From Arthrobacter sp. FW306-2-2C-D06B (GTDB lineage: Bacteria > Actinomycetota > Actinomycetes > Actinomycetales > Micrococcaceae), in contig NZ_CP084560.1 of NCBI RefSeq assembly GCF_021789175.1, positions 3,162,001 to 3,226,000 on the forward strand: 64,000 nucleotides of DNA, read 5' to 3'. The translations under genes and the position numbers were made by a program. The notes beneath the pieces were generated by a model. The model made no database searches and was not told the DNA's origin. It saw nothing but the letters and a program-made list of their open reading frames with translations. Shown in pieces: positions 19,833 through 27,604 of this stretch (within the stretch, counting starts at the first letter, position 1; each line of letters opens with the position of its first letter).

Positions 19833-19859
19833 TCTAAAGTCAAAACTAACAGTTTTAGA
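19833..19859. promoter_or_regulatory. Nested inverted repeat upstream of FAD oxidoreductase
   Basis: AAAACT-AAC-AGTTTT (19842-19856) lies inside a wider pair TCTAAA (19833) / TTTAGA (19854). The left half, TCTAAAGTCAAAACT, matches 13 of 15 bases of a sequence just upstream of the SufR-like regulator (23194-23208). It sits about 75 bp before the oxidoreductase start. It is a candidate operator. Confidence 0.5.
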
Positions 19860-19932
19860 TCTGCCTGGGCCCGCGTCCACGCGCACCCGGACTGCCCACG
19901 CGAAACGCCCACGCCCCGCGAATCGAGTCACC

Positions 19933-21171
19933 ATGGACACTGAACACATCGTTATTGCAGGCGGCGGGTTGGCCGGCGCCACGGCGGCCAAGACCCTGCG
20001 TTCCGAAGGCTTCGACGGCCGCATCACCGTGGTCAGCGCCGAGAATGAGCAGCCCTACTTGCGGCCTCCCCTCTCCAAGGAGTTCCTCCTGGGCAAAGCC
20101 GGCGAGGATACCGTCCCGGTGCTGGCGGCCGGCTGGTACGGGGAGAACGACGTCGAGCTCCTCCTTGGCGACCCGGTCGCAACCGCCGATCCTGCCGCCC
20201 ACACGGTACAGCTGGGATCAGGAACCGAGCTTCGGTTCAACAAGCTCCTGATCGCCACGGGGGCGCAGCCGCGCCGGATTCCGCTCCCCGGTTCCGATCT
20301 TGCCGGTGTCATGACATTCCGGACCTTCAATGATTCGCGCAGGCTCAAGGAAGAACTGTCGGTCGGGGGCCGGAATGTGGTGATGATCGGCTCGGGTTGG
20401 ATCGGCATGGAGCTTGCCGCAGCCGCGAGCAGCTACGGCAACACCGTGACCCTGCTTGGACTGGAAGACGTGCCGCTCAGCATGGCCATTGGCCCCGAAC
20501 TGGGCGGCTTCTTCCGCAAGCTGCACGAAAAGCACGGCGTGCGGTTCCGGCTCCCCGCGAGCGCCGCGGAAATCAGAGGCACCGGGGGAAAGGCGAGCGC
20601 CGTTGTCACCAACTCCGCCGAGGTCCTTCCTGCCGACCTCGTGATGGTGGCCGTCGGCGTGGTTCCGGATACAGCCTTGGCCGAAACCGCCGGGCTGGAC
20701 ATCCGCAACGGAATCGTGGTGGATTCTTCGCTCCGGACCAGCAGTCCGGACGTGTTCGCGGCCGGCGATGTTGCCAACGCCCTCCACCCCTTCACCGGCG
20801 ATCATCACCGCAGCGAGCACTGGTCCAACGCACTCAACGGAGGTAAGGTCGCCGCGAAAGCGATGCTGGGACAGGACGCAAAGCTCGACGTGGTCCCGTA
20901 TTTCTACACGGACCAGTTCGACGTCTCAATGGAGTATTGGGGATATCCCACGCTTGCGTCAGGTTCCGTACCCGCCATCCGGGGCACGTTGGAGGAAAAC
21001 AGCTTCATGGCCTTCTGGCTACGGGACGGCGCCGTCGTGGCGGGCATGAGCGTCAACCAGCAACGGGTCCAGAAGCCGGTCAAGGCACTCATTTCGGGGC
21101 GCATTCCGGTAGACGTGGACCGCCTGACTGATCCGGCCGTTCCGCTGGATCAGTTGTTGCCCGGAACCTGA
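19933..21171 (+). CDS. FAD-dependent NAD(P)H oxidoreductase (ferredoxin reductase-like)
   Basis: This 412-residue flavoprotein has an N-terminal FAD-binding GGGLAGATAAKTLR motif, a central NAD(P)H-binding GSGWIGMELAAAASSYG motif near residue 155, and FAAGDVANA near 275. It resembles rubredoxin/ferredoxin reductases that feed electrons to monooxygenases, with a C-terminal reductase domain. No ferredoxin or oxygenase gene is adjacent, so the partner is unknown. The start ATG 19933 lacks an obvious ribosome binding site. The 3' end overlaps the convergent cysteine desulfurase stop by 22 bp. Confidence 0.88.
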   Translation: MDTEHIVIAGGGLAGATAAKTLRSEGFDGRITVVSAENEQPYLRPPLSKEFLLGKAGEDTVPVLAAGWYGENDVELLLGDPVATADPAAHTVQLGSGTELRFNKLLIATGAQPRRIPLPGSDLAGVMTFRTFNDSRRLKEELSVGGRNVVMIGSGWIGMELAAAASSYGNTVTLLGLEDVPLSMAIGPELGGFFRKLHEKHGVRFRLPASAAEIRGTGGKASAVVTNSAEVLPADLVMVAVGVVPDTALAETAGLDIRNGIVVDSSLRTSSPDVFAAGDVANALHPFTGDHHRSEHWSNALNGGKVAAKAMLGQDAKLDVVPYFYTDQFDVSMEYWGYPTLASGSVPAIRGTLEENSFMAFWLRDGAVVAGMSVNQQRVQKPVKALISGRIPVDVDRLTDPAVPLDQLLPGT

Positions 21172-22418
21172 TAGGCGGCCGAACCGCCGGCAGAGGCGCT
21201 GTCGTAGCCCCGGGCCACAGTAGCTGCAGTCTGGATGCTGGACTCGTGCCCAGCCATTCCGGCAAGCTTCGCCCGGGCATACGCGTCCGGAAGGGCCTTG
21301 AGCAGGGCGTCGACGTCGGCGTCGTTTGAAGAGTGGCCCAGGCTGAACCGTTGTGCCCCGCGGGCGGTGTCCTCGTCCAAACCCATGGCAAGCAAGACGT
21401 GCGAGGGCCTGGGGACTCCCGCAGTGCAGGCGGATCCGGTGGATGATTCGATGCCCGCGAGGTCCAGCAGGAACAGCAAGGAATCGCCTTCGCAGCCAGG
21501 GAACGTGAAATGCGCGTTGCCGGGTAGCCGGGCGTCTCCCGGCGCTCCACGCAACACCGCCTCGGGAATTGCAGCCCGGACACCGTCGATGATCCGGTCC
21601 CGCAAAGCACTGATCCGCTCGCGCTCTGCTGCCAGGTTTTGAGCGACCGACTCCGCCGCGGCGGCGAATGCCGCGATCGACGCCGTGTCCAGGGTTCCCG
21701 AGCGGACATCACGCTCCTGCCCTCCCCCGTGCTGGACTGGAGTGACCTTGGTGGACCGCCCGAGGAAGAGGGCACCGACGCCCACGGGCCCGCCGATTTT
21801 GTGGCTGGAGACCGACATCGCGGCGAGCCCTGTGTCTCGGAAGCTCAGCGGAATCGAGCCGAAAGCCTGGACTGCGTCCGAGTGCACCGGGATGCCGTGG
21901 GCGGCAGCGATTTCCACGATCTCCTTGACCGGCTGGATGCTGCCCACCTCGTTATTTGCCCACATGACGGTGACCAGGGCTACCGATCCCGGATCACGCT
22001 CGATCTCTGCCCGTACAGCTTCCAGCCGCACGACGCCCTGGGAATCGACGGGGAGCCACACCGCTTCAGCCCCTTCGTGCCGTTCCAGCCATTCGACCGT
22101 GTCCTGCACCGCGTGGTGCTCGACGGCGGAGCAAAGGATCCGCTTGCGGCGGCCGTCTTCGTCGTGGCGGGCCCAGTACATCCCCTTGACGGCGAGGTTG
22201 TCTGCTTCGGTGCCTCCCGACGTGAAGATGAGTTCTGAGGGGTGCGCCCCGGCTGCTGCCGCAATCGCCTCCCGCGCCTCTTCCACGGATCGCCGGGCAC
22301 GCCGTCCGGAAGCGTGCAACGATGACGGATTGCCGGTCCGTGCCAGCTCGCGGGTCATGGCGGTGAGGGCGACGGCGGCAAGGGGCGTGGTGGCGGCATG
22401 GTCCAAGTAAACAGGCAC
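21150..22418 (-). CDS. Cysteine desulfurase (NifS/IscS-type)
   Basis: This PLP enzyme of 422 residues removes sulfur from cysteine for Fe-S clusters and tRNA thiolation. Visible motifs are DHAATTPL at the start, FTSGGTEADNLA, the PLP-lysine segment VSSHKIGGP and the active-site cysteine in SSTGSACTAG near 330. The start is GTG 22418. A 14-bp tandem duplication lies just upstream. The C-terminal extension after about residue 390 (MAGHESSIQTAATVARGYD) is longer than in IscS. Neighbours mnmA and a SufR-like regulator suggest a role in both tRNA sulfuration and Fe-S homeostasis. Confidence 0.93.
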   Translation of the reverse strand: MPVYLDHAATTPLAAVALTAMTRELARTGNPSSLHASGRRARRSVEEAREAIAAAAGAHPSELIFTSGGTEADNLAVKGMYWARHDEDGRRKRILCSAVEHHAVQDTVEWLERHEGAEAVWLPVDSQGVVRLEAVRAEIERDPGSVALVTVMWANNEVGSIQPVKEIVEIAAAHGIPVHSDAVQAFGSIPLSFRDTGLAAMSVSSHKIGGPVGVGALFLGRSTKVTPVQHGGGQERDVRSGTLDTASIAAFAAAAESVAQNLAAERERISALRDRIIDGVRAAIPEAVLRGAPGDARLPGNAHFTFPGCEGDSLLFLLDLAGIESSTGSACTAGVPRPSHVLLAMGLDEDTARGAQRFSLGHSSNDADVDALLKALPDAYARAKLAGMAGHESSIQTAATVARGYDSASAGGSAAYQVPGNN

Positions 22419-22426
22419 TACCCAAT

Positions 22427-22454
22427 TCTATCGAGGCAGGTCTATCGAGGCAGG
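22427..22454. repeat. 14-bp perfect tandem duplication upstream of cysteine desulfurase
   Basis: TCTATCGAGGCAGG occurs twice head to tail, 9 bp upstream of the GTG start. On the minus strand the second copy creates a GATAGAAT that could serve as part of a -10 element. Confidence 0.8.
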
Positions 22455-22513
22455 CGGATCCGGGCTTCGGCGGTAGAAGGAGCCTTTCTGGGCCGCTTCG
22501 CTAATCGGCCGGA

Positions 22514-23179
22514 CTAATCCGCGGGAAGGATCCTGGCGCAGCAATGGCCTTCGCGGTTGTCATCGGCGATCCGGTCCTCGGCAATTCCGCAGGCGGCCGC
22601 CGCTCCGCTCAGGAAGGCGCCGTTCATGGCGCAGACGACGCTGGTGTGGCTTTCGGCCAGCCGGTGGAAGGGGCAATTGGCCAAGGAGTACCCGCCGCCG
22701 TCGTCAGCTTCCGGCCTGTAGCCATAGCTCGCCAGGATATCCTCGAAACCAGGTTCCGTACTGCCGGCCTCGCGGCCCCGGGTGTAGGCGGTTTCGAGGA
22801 GAGCTTCGCGGGGAGAACCACCCTTCGCCATCAGGTCCTGGATGGCAGTGGCCATCACTTCCCCGGCGAGGTCATAGTTGCGCTCCGGAACCGAGGCGCC
22901 GATCTCCTCAATGACGGGCGTGTACAGCTTCGCAGGCCGTCCGGAACCCGGCCCGACCTTGCCCCCGAGCTTGCGGAACTCAACATTCAGGAGCCCGTCA
23001 CGGACCAGCCGGTCGAGGTGGAAGGAGGCCGTGCTGCGGGGAAGCCCCAGGGCCATCGCGGCGTCGTCGCGACTTACTGCATCGCTTGCGCTGCAGACGT
23101 GCTCGTACAAGCGACGCCGGTTGCCGTCGTCGAGGGATGCCAAAGCGGAGAGCCGACGCAGCCAGGGAAGTCCGGTCAT
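22514..23179 (-). CDS. SufR-like winged-helix regulator with cysteine cluster
   Basis: This 221-residue protein has an N-terminal ArsR-type winged helix (DAVSRDDAAMALGLPRSTASFHLDRLVRDGL, about 32-62). A C-terminal domain carries Cys residues spaced C-x13-C-x13-C-x15-C-C in its last 60 residues (NCPFH... to GHCCARI). This layout resembles SufR, whose C-terminal cysteines bind an Fe-S cluster, though classical SufR spacing is slightly different. It lies upstream of the cysteine desulfurase on the same strand. The ATG at 23179 follows a possible operator at 23194-23208. The Fe-S assignment is inference. Confidence 0.75.
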   Translation of the reverse strand: MTGLPWLRRLSALASLDDGNRRRLYEHVCSASDAVSRDDAAMALGLPRSTASFHLDRLVRDGLLNVEFRKLGGKVGPGSGRPAKLYTPVIEEIGASVPERNYDLAGEVMATAIQDLMAKGGSPREALLETAYTRGREAGSTEPGFEDILASYGYRPEADDGGGYSLANCPFHRLAESHTSVVCAMNGAFLSGAAAACGIAEDRIADDNREGHCCARILPAD

Positions 23180-23193
23180 GGATCCAGCTTAAC

Positions 23194-23208
23194 TCTAAAA
23201 TCAACACT
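23194..23208. promoter_or_regulatory. Candidate operator before the SufR-like gene
   Basis: TCTAAAATCAACACT, 15 bp upstream of the start codon, matches 13 of 15 bases of the element at 19833-19847 before the FAD oxidoreductase. A shared binding site for the SufR-like regulator would imply autoregulation plus control of the oxidoreductase. Confidence 0.45.
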
Positions 23209-23230
23209 CATTGCTTAATCCTTCGGGATT

Positions 23231-24208
23231 TCAGGCCAACACCCGCAGGGCGCCCGGAACCACGTCGATGTCCAAGGGAAGGAGGCCGATCCGCTCGCCG
23301 TCGGCGTAAGCCACCACGTTCTCGGCGGCAAGGCGCACTGAGCGTACCCGGCGGATTTCCACGGCCGGGTGCGAGGTGTGCCGTCCGGAGAAGACCTTCG
23401 GGAAGACCGCAAGCAGGCCTAGCCGGGACAGGGGCTTGACCATAAACAGATCCAGCAGCCCGTCGTCGGGCGCGGCATCCGGGACGATGCGCATCCCACC
23501 GCCGATCGACTGGCAGTTGGCCACGGAAATCAGCATGGCGCCTTCCTTCGATGTCACGCCGTCGGCCGTCACGGTGTAGTGGATCGCCCGGAACGATCCG
23601 AGCTCCCGGAGCATCGCGAGGGTGTAGCGGAGCGTACCGCGGGGCCACCTCCAGGAGTTGGCCCGTTCATTGACCGCGGCGTCGAATCCCGCGGAGACGG
23701 CCCCGGCAAACCACATGGTCCGTCCGCCGGTGGTGATGCGGCCTGCGTCGAGTACCCGCCCGCCGTCGGCGAGCGCCGAAATAACGCGGGCACAGGACCC
23801 CTCGACATCCTGCAAAGGCAGTCCAAGCATCCGGGCTACGTCGTTTCCCGTGCCCACGGGAACAATCCCGAGCGGCAGGCCGGTCCCGCCGAGTGAATTG
23901 ACGCCCAAATGGACCATGCCGTCGCCGCCCACCACCACCAAGGCGTCGGCGCCTGCGCTAAGGGCTTCGTCTACCGCTTCCCGCAGGGCGTCCATGCTGT
24001 CGCGCCGAAGTACGACGACGGCGAGACCCGCCGCGCGGAGGCAGCGGGCGGCGGCGTCCCCGGCAAGGGCGTGCCGTCCAAACGCAGCGTTGGGATTGAC
24101 CGCAAGCACGATCCTTCGGCGGGAAGATCCGTTCACCCCATCGGGGCCGGGTCTTGGCGGGTCAAGGGGATGATCGGGTCCGGCCGGGGAGTTCACAGCA
24201 TGAATCAT
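23231..24208 (-). CDS. Diacylglycerol/sphingosine-type lipid kinase
   Basis: This 325-residue member of the DagK-catalytic family phosphorylates diacylglycerol-like lipids. It has VVVGGDGMVHLGVN near 95-105 (nucleotide-binding GGDGM) and PVGTGNDVARMLG near 122, plus the C-terminal PDDGLLDLFMVKPLS segment of DgkB/YegS proteins. The first 30 residues are Pro/Gly/Ser-rich and may be untranslated; a later start near the RRRIVLAVNPNAAFG stretch is possible. It is cytoplasmic or membrane-peripheral and diverges from the J-domain gene. Confidence 0.88.
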   Translation of the reverse strand: MIHAVNSPAGPDHPLDPPRPGPDGVNGSSRRRIVLAVNPNAAFGRHALAGDAAARCLRAAGLAVVVLRRDSMDALREAVDEALSAGADALVVVGGDGMVHLGVNSLGGTGLPLGIVPVGTGNDVARMLGLPLQDVEGSCARVISALADGGRVLDAGRITTGGRTMWFAGAVSAGFDAAVNERANSWRWPRGTLRYTLAMLRELGSFRAIHYTVTADGVTSKEGAMLISVANCQSIGGGMRIVPDAAPDDGLLDLFMVKPLSRLGLLAVFPKVFSGRHTSHPAVEIRRVRSVRLAAENVVAYADGERIGLLPLDIDVVPGALRVLA

Positions 24209-24346
24209 GCCACCGGCAGGGGCGGTATCCGGGGAACTAAAGCCCGGGCCGCCGTCGTTCTCATGGTGGGCTGGCTAGACTTGCCAAGATCGCCGCTCCG
24301 CACCGGGACGGCGGGAAACTTCAGAATCCCACAGAAAGGCCCGTGG

Positions 24347-25306
24347 TTGGCTCAGGGCAGCAGTTCCCACTATCAGATCCTCCGGGTTCCCGTCACTGCG
24401 ACGGACAAGGAGATCAAGGTGGCCTACCGGAAGGCTGCGAGGAACGCACACCCGGACCATGGCGGGGATCCTGAGGTCTTTCGACAGGTCACGCTCGCGT
24501 ACGAGACACTGATTGATCCCAAACGACGCGCGGAGTACGACCGCCGTTACGCGAGCGGCCCGTCGGGCAGGGCGAACCCCTTCCCGGCGCAAAGACCGGA
24601 TTACGCCGGGGCCGGCGCTGCCGGACCGGAAACCCGCACCACCGCCGGGGTCCACAGGCCGAATACCCCGCGCAACACCGCCGGCGACGCCCCCGTGTAC
24701 GTCCCGCCCTTCGATGATCCGCATGAGGTGCCCCTGCTCTCCAAGGGCGAGGCCGCGCTGCAGATCCACGGGCTTCCCCGGAAGCGTGGAATCTTCGGTG
24801 CCGAAGCGCGCATTCAGCGCGAAATGCGGACAGTCCAGCTCATCAGCCGCCAAATACTTCCTGCCATCCCCTCGGCACGGCTCATCAACGGGCTCCGCTC
24901 CCCCTCCGACGACAGCCACATCGATCACGCCCTGCTTGCCGGCTACCGCCTGGCGCTCATCGGATCCATGCTGCTGCCCAAGGGCGCCTATGCCTGGGAC
25001 GGTGTGGCGCTCAAGCACGGCGGACGTTCGGTGCCACCGCCGCAGCTCGGGCTGATCGTTCGCCACATGCAGGAAATCTTCCCGGAACTGAATGTGACAG
25101 CTTGGGTGGTAGTCCACAGCCCGGACGGCAACCCGCACGAACCGGTCATCGACCATTACCGGCGCACGGATGGAGACTTCGGTTCGGTGCAAATCGTCAA
25201 CGCTTCCGGACTGGCCCGCGGCCTCAAGCAGTTCCTGAGTTCGGGTCCCGCGCCCAACACCGTGGTTGTTCCGGTCCTGGCCCGGCTGCTGCGCGGCATG
25301 CACTGA
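24347..25306 (+). CDS. J-domain protein with NERD-like C-terminus
   Basis: This 319-residue protein has an N-terminal J domain (about 6-70) with the HPD motif in AHPDHGGDPEVFR, a Pro/Ala/Arg-rich linker, and a C-terminal domain (about 140-310). The C-terminal domain contains IDHALLAGYRLALIGSMLLPKGAYAWDG, resembling NERD-type nuclease-related domains. J domains stimulate Hsp70 ATPase, so this may recruit DnaK to a DNA or nucleic-acid substrate. No DnaK gene is nearby. I chose TTG 24347, preceded by AGAAAGG; the frame extends upstream but overlaps the kinase promoter. The NERD link is by visual resemblance. Confidence 0.7.
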   Translation: MAQGSSSHYQILRVPVTATDKEIKVAYRKAARNAHPDHGGDPEVFRQVTLAYETLIDPKRRAEYDRRYASGPSGRANPFPAQRPDYAGAGAAGPETRTTAGVHRPNTPRNTAGDAPVYVPPFDDPHEVPLLSKGEAALQIHGLPRKRGIFGAEARIQREMRTVQLISRQILPAIPSARLINGLRSPSDDSHIDHALLAGYRLALIGSMLLPKGAYAWDGVALKHGGRSVPPPQLGLIVRHMQEIFPELNVTAWVVVHSPDGNPHEPVIDHYRRTDGDFGSVQIVNASGLARGLKQFLSSGPAPNTVVVPVLARLLRGMH

Positions 25307-25350
25307 GCCTGCAGGAACAACCCTGTATTTTCGCTGGCTAGGATTGATAC

Positions 25351-25818
25351 GTGTTCCGCATCCTCTTCCACACCCCTGAAATCCCGGGCAACACGGGAAA
25401 CGCGATCCGGCTCGCCGCCATCACCGGCGCGGAGCTGCACCTTGTGGAGCCGCTGGGCTTCGATTTCTCCGACGCGAAGCTGCGCCGCGCGGGACTTGAC
25501 TACCACGACCTCGCGGTGGTCACGGTGCACAAGGACATCGAGGCCGCCTGGGCGGCCTTGCAGCCCGAGCGCGTCTTCGCCTTCACGTCCGACGGCGAAT
25601 CCTCCTACACGGACATTGCCTACGAGGAGGGCGATGTATTGCTGTTCGGCCCCGAGTCCGTCGGGCTTCCGGACTGGCTGAAACAGGACCCACATGTCAC
25701 GGCCCGCGTCCGGCTCCCCATGCTGCCGTCCCTCCGCTCGCTTAACCTTGCCAATGCCGCCTCCATCGCGGTGTACGAGGCCTGGCGCCAACACGGTTTT
25801 GCCGGGGCGAAACTCTAG
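25351..25818 (+). CDS. trmL: tRNA (cytidine/uridine-34-2'-O)-methyltransferase TrmL
   Basis: This SPOUT methyltransferase of 155 residues modifies the wobble ribose of leucine tRNAs in E. coli. The protein has HTPEIPGNTGNAIRL (motif 1), LFGPESVGLPDWL (motif 2) and RLPMLPSLRSLNLANAASIAVYEAWRQ (motif 3, the knot), the full set for the family, and the length is normal. The start is GTG 25351 with a short upstream region after the J-domain gene (44 bp). It may be co-transcribed with that gene. Confidence 0.93.
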   Translation: MFRILFHTPEIPGNTGNAIRLAAITGAELHLVEPLGFDFSDAKLRRAGLDYHDLAVVTVHKDIEAAWAALQPERVFAFTSDGESSYTDIAYEEGDVLLFGPESVGLPDWLKQDPHVTARVRLPMLPSLRSLNLANAASIAVYEAWRQHGFAGAKL

Positions 25819-25868
25819 TCTGCGGGCCCGGCCGCCCGGACATTCGCAAGCTCGCGTCGGCGGGTCAC

Positions 25869-25895
25869 CCATCCAAAGCTCTCCCTGCGCCGAAT
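25869..25895 (+). promoter_or_regulatory. SigK-type promoter upstream of sigma factor gene
   Basis: CCATCC (25869-25874) and CCGAAT (25890-25895) with a 15-bp spacer match the -35 and -10 elements reported for mycobacterial SigK. This implies autoregulation of the sigK-rskA operon. The leader would be about 150 nt. Confidence 0.6.
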
Positions 25896-26050
25896 ACCTT
25901 GTACAGGCACCAACAGCCTGGGCAGGCAGCTGGCCTGCGTGGCAAGGTGCCGGTGAAGCGACGGCCGCGGAAGGGGCGCAGGTGACTACCCTCAAGACTC
26001 GCAGTGCTTCTGGTACTGCCAGGGTCACGGGCAATCTATGCTGGACGGTG

Positions 26051-26647
26051 ATGGATACACCGAATGTGCGAGGCCCCGAGGCCCCCAGCGTGATTGCCGG
26101 CTCGAATGCGCAGCTTGCGGAATTGCTGGGGTTGATGGCCGACGGCGATCGCGTCGCCTTCAGCGAGTTCTACCGCCTTACGGCACGGAGGGTCTTCGGC
26201 ATGGCCAAGCGCGTCCTGGTGGATGCGGGCCTGAGCGAAGATACCACCCAGGAAGTCTTCATCCAGGTCTGGCAGAACGCCGGCAAGTTCAATCCCGAGG
26301 CAGGCAGTCCCCTCGCGTGGCTCATGACCATCACCCACCGGCGCGCCATCGACCGTGTCCGCTCGGCCCAGTCCGCCACGGACCGCGAAGCCAAATATGG
26401 TGCCGCGAGCCAACTCCTTGACCACGATTCAGTGGAGGAAGAAGCGAGCAGCCGGCTTGAAGCCGAGGCCGTCACCCGTTGCCTCGGCACTCTGACGGAA
26501 ACGCAATTGGAATCCGTGCGGCTCGCCTACTATGGCGGGCTCACGTACCGGGAGGTCGCTGAACAGCTCGGTGCCGCTATTCCGACCATCAAGTCCCGCA
26601 TCCGCGATGGACTTCTCCGACTCAAGACTTGCCTGGGGGTGAGCTGA
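26051..26647 (+). CDS. sigK: ECF sigma factor, SigK-like
   Basis: This 198-residue extracytoplasmic-function sigma factor has region 2 from about residue 18 (FYRLTARRVFGMAKRVLVDAG...TTQEVFIQVW) through AWLMTITHRRAIDRVRS, and region 4 with a helix-turn-helix YREVAEQLGAAIPTIKSRIRDGLLRLK near 165-191. It is paired with an RskA-like anti-sigma factor one base downstream, the SigK-RskA arrangement. ATG 26051 fits family length; an in-frame GTG at 25982 has a better ribosome binding site (GGAAGGGG) and would add 23 residues. A SigK-type promoter at 25869 suggests positive autoregulation. Confidence 0.85.
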   Translation: MDTPNVRGPEAPSVIAGSNAQLAELLGLMADGDRVAFSEFYRLTARRVFGMAKRVLVDAGLSEDTTQEVFIQVWQNAGKFNPEAGSPLAWLMTITHRRAIDRVRSAQSATDREAKYGAASQLLDHDSVEEEASSRLEAEAVTRCLGTLTETQLESVRLAYYGGLTYREVAEQLGAAIPTIKSRIRDGLLRLKTCLGVS

Positions 26648-26648
26648 C

Positions 26649-27527
26649 ATGACCGAACACGATGACAACAAGCAGAATGCCGGGAAGGAAGGCCTCCGCA
26701 GGATGTTCGCCAGCGATATAGCCACCGATCTTGCCGAAGGCCGGGTCCTGGAGCTCGCCGAGATCTATGCCCTCGACGCCTTGAGCGACGCCGAGCGGGC
26801 GGAAATCGACAACTACATTGCCACCGCACCTGTTCGCTCAGCGTTCCTTGAGCGGGTCAGGCAGTCACGCGAAACGCTCGCGGCCTCTTTCGCGGACGAG
26901 GCCGAACCGCGGCCCGGGCTCTTGGATGACATTCTGCGGCAGCTCCCGCAACAACCGCGCACTGCACAAACCGGCACGGCTTCCGCGCCGTCGTCGGTTC
27001 CCGAAGTGCCGGCTGGCCCAGCAGGACACGTTTCCCCGGACGTCGTCGACCTCGCCGCCGCCCGGAACCGGCGTGATCGCCGACGCTTCGGCGGCGTCCG
27101 TGGTTGGGTGGCAGCCGCCGCGGCGGCCGCGGTTATTGCGCTTGGCGGTATCGGCGTAGGCGTCTACGTGGCCGGGCAGAACGATCCCGTGAACCAAGTA
27201 CTGCAGGCGGGCGATGTCCGTCAAGCCACGGTCGACGTCAACGGCGGCGGCACTGCGACCGTGTCCATCTCCAGTTCGAAAAACGCCGTGGTGGTCCGGA
27301 TGAATGGAGTTCCCGCTCCCCCGGCCGGCAAGGTTTACCAGATGTGGCTTATTCCCAAGGATGGCTCCGACCCTGTCTCCCAGGGACTCATGGACGCCAA
27401 GGCCTTGAGCCATCCGGCGGTTGTCTCGGGCATTGCCAGCGCGGCGTCCATCGGCATCACGGTTGAGCCCGTGGGCGGCTCCAAGAAGCCGACGCTCCCG
27501 ACGGTCGCAGCAGCGCCCCTCACCTAA
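26649..27527 (+). CDS. RskA-like anti-sigma factor
   Basis: This 292-residue membrane-anchored anti-sigma factor has an N-terminal cytoplasmic domain (about 20-80) with ELAEIYALDALSDAERAEID, typical of anti-sigma-K proteins. A Pro/Ala linker, one TM near 152-174, and an extracytoplasmic domain carrying KVYQMWLIPKDG, the RskA family hallmark, follow. It sequesters the preceding sigma factor until regulated proteolysis releases it. The start ATG 26649 is one base after the sigma stop, so expression is coupled. A short gap follows before the MerR-family gene. Confidence 0.88.
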   Translation: MTEHDDNKQNAGKEGLRRMFASDIATDLAEGRVLELAEIYALDALSDAERAEIDNYIATAPVRSAFLERVRQSRETLAASFADEAEPRPGLLDDILRQLPQQPRTAQTGTASAPSSVPEVPAGPAGHVSPDVVDLAAARNRRDRRRFGGVRGWVAAAAAAAVIALGGIGVGVYVAGQNDPVNQVLQAGDVRQATVDVNGGGTATVSISSSKNAVVVRMNGVPAPPAGKVYQMWLIPKDGSDPVSQGLMDAKALSHPAVVSGIASAASIGITVEPVGGSKKPTLPTVAAAPLT

Positions 27528-27567
27528 AGCGAGGGGCCCTGCCCGCATGGGCTCTTAACGGCGGGGC

Positions 27568-27604
27568 TTGACCTTGACGTAGCGTCAACTTCTACGCTGG
27601 ACAC
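27568..27604 (+). promoter_or_regulatory. MerR-type promoter with operator in a 19-bp spacer
   Basis: -35 TTGACC (27568-27573) and -10 TACGCT (27593-27598) are separated by 19 bp, the overlong spacing typical of MerR-activated promoters. The spacer begins with the perfect inverted repeat TTGACGTAGCGTCAA (27574-27588). The expected transcription start falls on the ATG at 27605, so the mRNA is probably leaderless. Confidence 0.75.
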
